Shown here one piece after another: positions 63,961 to 64,000 of a stretch of 64,000 bases of DNA (position 1 is the stretch's first letter; every line of letters starts with the position of its first letter). The notes under the pieces were generated by a model. That model made no database searches and was not told where the DNA came from. It worked only from the letters and a program-made list of their open reading frames with translations. The position numbers were made by a program, and so were the translations under genes. Origin of the DNA: Prorocentrum cordatum (lineage: Eukaryota; Sar; Dinophyceae; Prorocentrales; Prorocentraceae); NCBI GenBank assembly GCA_963575745.1, contig CAUYUJ010021674.1:51001-115000 (forward strand), read 5' to 3'.

Positions 63961-64000
63961 GCAGCGCCTCCCCGGTTTGGATGGATGGGGGAGGGTAGCC

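Overview
The window looks like dinoflagellate nuclear DNA. The strongest evidence is a full 22-nt match to the dinoflagellate trans-spliced leader (15524-15545), inserted as a cDNA relict. The sequence is also dominated by non-LTR retrotransposons, dispersed hairpin repeats and long micro- and minisatellites. I recognise no intact host gene, no rRNA or tRNA, no CRISPR array and no prokaryotic signal. A species cannot be assigned from what I can see.

Layout. From 1 to about 44.7 kb there is a mosaic of two related dispersed repeats. Family A has a left end (ACTCGTAGAGCTTCC), a leader, 2-5 tandem copies of a ~177-bp monomer, an AT-rich tail, a right end (GGAAGCTCTACGAGT) and a hairpin. Family B has a left end (ACCTCGTAGAGCTC), a ~300-450 bp body, a right end (GAGCTCTACGAGGT) and the same type of hairpin. 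Several retroelements sit in these repeats: E1 (2473-8565), a separate YADD-type LINE (10011-13136), E5 (15524-17481, spliced-leader-capped, no RT), E2 (19039-22288), E3 (26303-29645), a GIY-YIG-like ORF with a 12-bp minisatellite (32441-33889), E4 (38664-44684), and two partial elements, E6 (about 44758-46665) and E7 (about 48067-49512). Between B modules at 35.3-38.4 kb lie 80-bp minisatellite arrays in forward, reverse and forward order. A diverged, partly inverted A-like region covers 46.7-52.05 kb. From 52 to 64 kb the sequence is GC-rich, gene-poor and satellite-rich: a ~75-bp minisatellite, (AT)30, a ~1-kb ATC tract, two copies of a 122-bp MITE-like element, and a 90/180-bp satellite at 61.5-62.9 kb.

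The system of most interest is the E1-E4 retroelement group with its target. These elements encode an ORF1 (coiled coil plus a conserved C-terminal domain) and an ORF2 (APE endonuclease, reverse transcriptase, RNase H). In the two copies that retain both ORFs, ORF1 and ORF2 share one reading frame and are separated only by a UGA followed by CG. No AUG precedes the first endonuclease motif, so UGA readthrough is likely. All four RTs have ADN instead of ADD in motif C. All four C-termini carry the RNase H motifs in circularly permuted order, with all four catalytic acids kept. Six elements have their 3' junction at the same point, the 5' arm/loop boundary of the A/B hairpin, and each 3' end has a stem-loop of unrelated sequence. 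In family B the hairpin lies just downstream of a conserved AG that E5 shows was used as a trans-splice acceptor. This suggests that insertion there gives the retroelement a spliced-leader cap.
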